From DAIQON01 sp036787835 (GTDB lineage: Bacteria > Patescibacteriota > Saccharimonadia > Saccharimonadales > UBA4665): a stretch of DNA of 23,031 nt. The stretch covers positions 1 to 23,031 of the forward strand of contig DAIQON010000017.1 of NCBI GenBank assembly GCA_036787835.1, in the 5' to 3' direction. The notes under the pieces were generated by a model that was not told the DNA's origin, did no database searches, and saw only the letters and a program-made list of their open reading frames with translations. Below, piece after piece: positions 20,381-23,031 of the stretch (its first letter is position 1; each line of letters begins with the position of its first letter). Made by a program: the position numbers and the translations under genes.

Positions 20381-20434
20381 CCCGTGGCCTCATCCTTGGC
20401 AAGGATGCGCTCTAAACAACTGAGCTACACCCGC
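20358..20434 (-). tRNA. tRNA-Gly(GCC), CCA encoded
   Basis: The acceptor stem GCGGGTG/CACCCGC, D-stem GCTC/GAGC, anticodon stem CATCC/GGATG with loop TTGCCAA (anticodon GCC at 20398-20400) and T-stem ACGGG/CCCGT pair perfectly, and ACCA follows. The D-loop is AGTTGTTTA and the T-loop TTAGAGT. The usual G19 is U and the usual C56 is A, a compensatory change in a tertiary pair. The 3' end overlaps recombinase 2. Confidence 0.93.
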
Positions 20435-20477
20435 AAACATCATATGATTTTAATCGACATCAGGTCAGAAATCAATT

Positions 20478-20553
20478 TGGTGGCTCCTCCCAGACTCGAA
20501 CTGGGGACACAAGGCTCTTCAAGCCTCTGCTCTACCAACTGAGCTAAAGAGCC
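20478..20553 (-). tRNA. tRNA-Phe(GAA), CCA encoded
   Basis: Cloverleaf with acceptor GGCTCTT/AGGAGCC (one G-U pair), D-loop AGTTGGTA, anticodon loop TTGAAGA (anticodon GAA at 20518-20520), T-loop TTCGAGT and encoded ACCA. It lies 43 bp upstream of tRNA-Gly on the same strand, so the two are probably cotranscribed. Its D- and T-loops are standard. Confidence 0.95.
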
Positions 20554-20784
20554 ACACTTATCTTATATAACAGAGGTAATTTTACTTTATATATCTAATT
20601 ACTGCAAGAAGATATTAGTCATCTCTGTATTGTGAATGTAAAGCTCTACTAATTTTGACTTAATAAGGCTGTAAACAATGTCATTAGTGTTCCAAAGATC
20701 TCTGTTGAAACCGCTTAACCTTGCATTGTAGTGGCAGACTACGTGATAATTAATTAACAATAATTTCCAGCAAGGAGGGCCAGC

Positions 20785-21918
20785 ATGGGTGAATTAGTTA
20801 TCTTGGAAAACGGTGGCGAAAGAACTGCAGATCTAGATGCCACTATGGCAGCGTTAGGTGAAGACGGAAAACTGCAACTCAACTTAACCCTACTGCAAAC
20901 TTTCAGCTACGGAGACAACCCGCACCAGTCGGGTTATTTTTTTGAAATAGATGGTACAGACTCAAGCCTTGGCTTACAACATTTCGTACAAGTTGAAGGC
21001 AAAGCACCTAGCAAGAATAACTATTTTGATATGGCTAGAGGTCGTACAGCACTTACACGTGTAGCAGCAAGCATGGATACTAATCTTCGGACCGTTCCAC
21101 TTATGGCGATAGCCATGAAACACGGTAATGCATCTGGTGCCGCCTATGGTGATGACCCAGTAGAGGCCACAAAGAAAGCAATTATGGGCTCCAATGAGGA
21201 CTCTTTCGGCTCTACTTTTATGACCACCTTTCCGATAGATGAAGAGCTTGCCGAAATTATGGTTGACTACGAAAAGGGAGATTCAAAACGGCGGATTATG
21301 GATGTAGTGGCCGCCCCTAGCATAACTGAGGATGCCATAGGGATCCTCAGACGTATTAAAGGTGGCATGCGGATGCTAGTCAACCCGACTCTTGGCGAAC
21401 TCAGTCGTGACACTATGTACCGAGGTCTTGAGTTACTTGGTGACGGTGAGACAATTTCTATTCAGAGCACTAACATCTTCATCCCCAATCCGACTGATCC
21501 AGACCAACACATGCAGCTTTGGGACAACCCCCTACCGACTGATTATGAAATCCCGACGGACCTACTATTTGCAGAAGGAATTGGCAGTAGCAGTAGCAGT
21601 AATACAACTACACTCGTTAAAGACCGCATGATTATTGGTAACGGTGTTGGCCAGCAAGCAAGGCACCGAGTTACCGAACTAGCTATCCGCCGCGCTTTAG
21701 TAAATGGTCACAGCACAGAAGGCGCCTCTTTCTACACAGACTCATTCTTCTTAAAAAGAGATGGTCCTGATATGCTTATCGATGCCGGTGTATTGCAAGG
21801 ATTCGGTTTGCGTCGCGACGATGAAAAAGTCGGATCTGAGGCTATTTCGGCAATGCAACAAGCTGGACTTATGTTCGTTAATATACCCAACAGTGTTGGA
21901 CGTGGCTTTAAACATTAG
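20785..21918 (+). CDS. purH: AICAR transformylase (stand-alone AICARFT domain of PurH)
   Basis: The 377-residue protein corresponds only to the formyltransferase half of bifunctional PurH. It has FSYGDNPHQSGYF (40-52), KAPSKNNYFD (73-82), the catalytic Lys-His pair in KHGNASGAA (112-120), DSFGSTF (139-145) and a C-terminal NSVGRGFKH in place of the usual RHFRH end. It would formylate AICAR with 10-formyl-tetrahydrofolate to give FAICAR, the penultimate step of IMP synthesis. The IMP cyclohydrolase domain is missing and supplied by the next gene. A strong AAGGAGG precedes the ATG. The sequence is divergent, and a serine run (residues 268-273) is unusual. Confidence 0.85.
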   Translation: MGELVILENGGERTADLDATMAALGEDGKLQLNLTLLQTFSYGDNPHQSGYFFEIDGTDSSLGLQHFVQVEGKAPSKNNYFDMARGRTALTRVAASMDTNLRTVPLMAIAMKHGNASGAAYGDDPVEATKKAIMGSNEDSFGSTFMTTFPIDEELAEIMVDYEKGDSKRRIMDVVAAPSITEDAIGILRRIKGGMRMLVNPTLGELSRDTMYRGLELLGDGETISIQSTNIFIPNPTDPDQHMQLWDNPLPTDYEIPTDLLFAEGIGSSSSSNTTTLVKDRMIIGNGVGQQARHRVTELAIRRALVNGHSTEGASFYTDSFFLKRDGPDMLIDAGVLQGFGLRRDDEKVGSEAISAMQQAGLMFVNIPNSVGRGFKH

Positions 21919-21945
21919 ATTTATTAAATATATATAGGAGAAATC

Positions 21946-22776
21946 ATGGCACAATTAGAACTTTCACCATCACAAGAGGCAATCGATATAGGAGCACAAC
22001 AGCTTGCCGAAAATGAATACCCAGGTCGCGTACTAATTACGGGGCTAAATACAACTGGCGACACAGCGCTTCAACTATATGCCTTGATGGGTCGAAGCCC
22101 AGGTTCTAGGCTTAGGGAGTTTGTTCCAGAGGGTGTATCAATTCGAACAACCGCACCAGGCAAAACTGCTGAGGAAATGGCGGCAACAAAAAACTCTGAA
22201 CTTATTTACTACAGAGCCTTTAATAGTAGGGATGGCGTACATGTGGCGACAAACGGAGCCCAGACTGATCCTATACTAGAAAGTATTCTTGGTGGCATGA
22301 GTCTTGATGAGGCTACCAGATCTGCCCCAGACGTTGATGGCGGCGTTGATGGCGGCGGGGAACCTTTACCTCCGATAAAGCTATCTTGGTTTGAACCCGA
22401 TTTTCCTAATTCTACTGCTAGAATTAACAGCGTTGTAGATAAACATAATAATGGTGCGGCATACATTGGGCTGTCTATTGTCCGAAAAGATCCATTAACT
22501 GGTGGCCCAGCTTATTCAACTTATGAAGCTCTAGCTGAGTCATTAAGACCAGGCGTTGGCTATGGTATCCAAACTTATAAAGGCAATGGTGACCCCCTCC
22601 CAACTTTCGACCAAGATCCATATGCCTATCCATTGGGCAGAGGTATTGAAGACACGACAGAGGATTTTTGGAATAGGCTTAATCCCGCTACTAGAGTAGC
22701 TGCCGTCGTTCGAGGCATCGACCTTATTAGTGGTCAATTAACAGAACCATACATCATAAACTCTCAAGCGGCTTAG
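21946..22776 (+). CDS. purO: PurO-type IMP cyclohydrolase
   Basis: The 276-residue protein matches the IMP_cyclohyd (PurO-like) family: YPGRVLITG (25-33), MGRSPGSR (48-55), TNGAQTDP (102-109), FEPDFPNSTARI (149-160) and GYGIQTYKGNGDPLPTF (205-221). It closes the ring of FAICAR to form IMP, following directly on the preceding enzyme. AGGAGAA lies before the ATG, and the 27-bp gap marks a two-gene operon. A glycine-rich insert (GGVDGGGEP near 132-140) sits in a probable surface loop. PurO was first described in archaea, and bacterial relatives are often beside stand-alone AICARFT genes. Confidence 0.9.
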   Translation: MAQLELSPSQEAIDIGAQQLAENEYPGRVLITGLNTTGDTALQLYALMGRSPGSRLREFVPEGVSIRTTAPGKTAEEMAATKNSELIYYRAFNSRDGVHVATNGAQTDPILESILGGMSLDEATRSAPDVDGGVDGGGEPLPPIKLSWFEPDFPNSTARINSVVDKHNNGAAYIGLSIVRKDPLTGGPAYSTYEALAESLRPGVGYGIQTYKGNGDPLPTFDQDPYAYPLGRGIEDTTEDFWNRLNPATRVAAVVRGIDLISGQLTEPYIINSQAA

Positions 22777-22792
22777 TGTCAGTCCTTACTAG

Positions 22793-23031
22793 CTAGCTAA
22801 ATCTAGCGTGTAATAGTTCTGCTGCCTTAATACCGCTAGTTATAGCTCCTTCGACATAAGGGCCACCAATATAGTCACCGGCAAAGACCAGTCGCTTACT
22901 GCTCTTATTTTCTCCCTCGGTAAATTTCTTTAATTTCTTGAAATAGCTGACTGAAAGTTCTGGTAATGCTTCGTTCCATCTTTGGATATAAACGCTTTGC
23001 GGTTTGCTATTGATCCCTAGCTTTTCTATGG
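22793..23031 (-). CDS. FAD-dependent oxidoreductase, C-terminal part (runs off window)
   Basis: Only the last 79 codons are present. WNEALPELSVSYFKKLKK and then LVFAGDYIGGPYVEGAITSG followed by KAAELL is the C-terminal signature of NAD(P)/FAD-dependent amine oxidases and protoporphyrinogen-oxidase-like proteins. In these the GD-Y-x-GGP-x-x-EGA-x-x-SG stretch contacts the flavin. The gene is convergent with the purine operon, 16 bp away. Substrate cannot be judged from this fragment. Confidence 0.8.
   Translation of the reverse strand, partial: IEKLGINSKPQSVYIQRWNEALPELSVSYFKKLKKFTEGENKSSKRLVFAGDYIGGPYVEGAITSGIKAAELLHARFS

Noticed and set aside
1..22500. The hexamer TGGTGC as a junction marker by itself
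   Set aside because: It also occurs inside ordinary genes (for example near 2382, 11270, 21136 and 22452), as expected by chance. Only the longer shared sequence was used.

Overview
The window looks like a mobile-DNA and defence hotspot beside a tRNA-Gly gene in a low-GC bacterium that uses the standard genetic code. UGA serves as an ordinary stop, for example at 11973-11975, which argues against the UGA=Gly code. Many small unrecognised genes, two large serine recombinases, and a split AICAR transformylase / PurO-type IMP cyclohydrolase pair fit a Candidate Phyla Radiation genome such as Saccharibacteria. That placement is inference from gene content, not a direct match.

Layout. 1-2.9 kb: an OLD-like ATPase/TOPRIM gene and a YggT gene among broken genes (serine recombinase 3' end, Nudix hydrolase, possible gatC start). 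A 30-bp repeat sits at 113, 2182 and 2852, with partial copies at 2019 and 13861. 2.9-9.8 kb: accessory cargo, namely an RX4H (HEPN-like) protein, a tiny basic protein, a PLD-fold nuclease convergent with a fused double DNA methyltransferase (together resembling a BfiI/NgoFVII-type restriction-modification system), and small unknown genes. 10.0-13.9 kb: an unknown gene, then a tight three-gene operon ending in a HTH_36 protein, a 22-23 bp iteron-like array with AT-rich repeats, and the first large serine recombinase. 14.1-18.0 kb: an unknown gene convergent with a four-gene overlapping operon (HAD-like, SGNH hydrolase, RBBP9-like serine hydrolase, second RX4H protein). 18.1-20.4 kb: a small HTH gene divergent from a consensus sigma-70 promoter that drives a small gene and the second serine recombinase. 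That recombinase ends inside the 3' part of tRNA-Gly(GCC). 20.4-23.0 kb: chromosomal housekeeping genes, namely tRNA-Gly, tRNA-Phe, AICARFT, PurO and the C-terminal end of an FAD-dependent oxidoreductase.

Interpretation. Both recombinases point toward tRNA-Gly and both coding regions run through a TATGGTGC motif, which in the tRNA is the complement of its CCA end. The simplest model is successive integration of recombinase-bearing elements, with repeats and recombinase remnants marking old junctions. Defence-type genes (ATPase/TOPRIM, two RX4H proteins, restriction-modification) are the cargo. The most interesting points are the repeat-delimited cassette array, the iteron-like array next to the recombinase, the hydrolase/RX4H operon, and a tRNA-Gly in which the conserved G19-C56 tertiary pair appears replaced by U19-A56.
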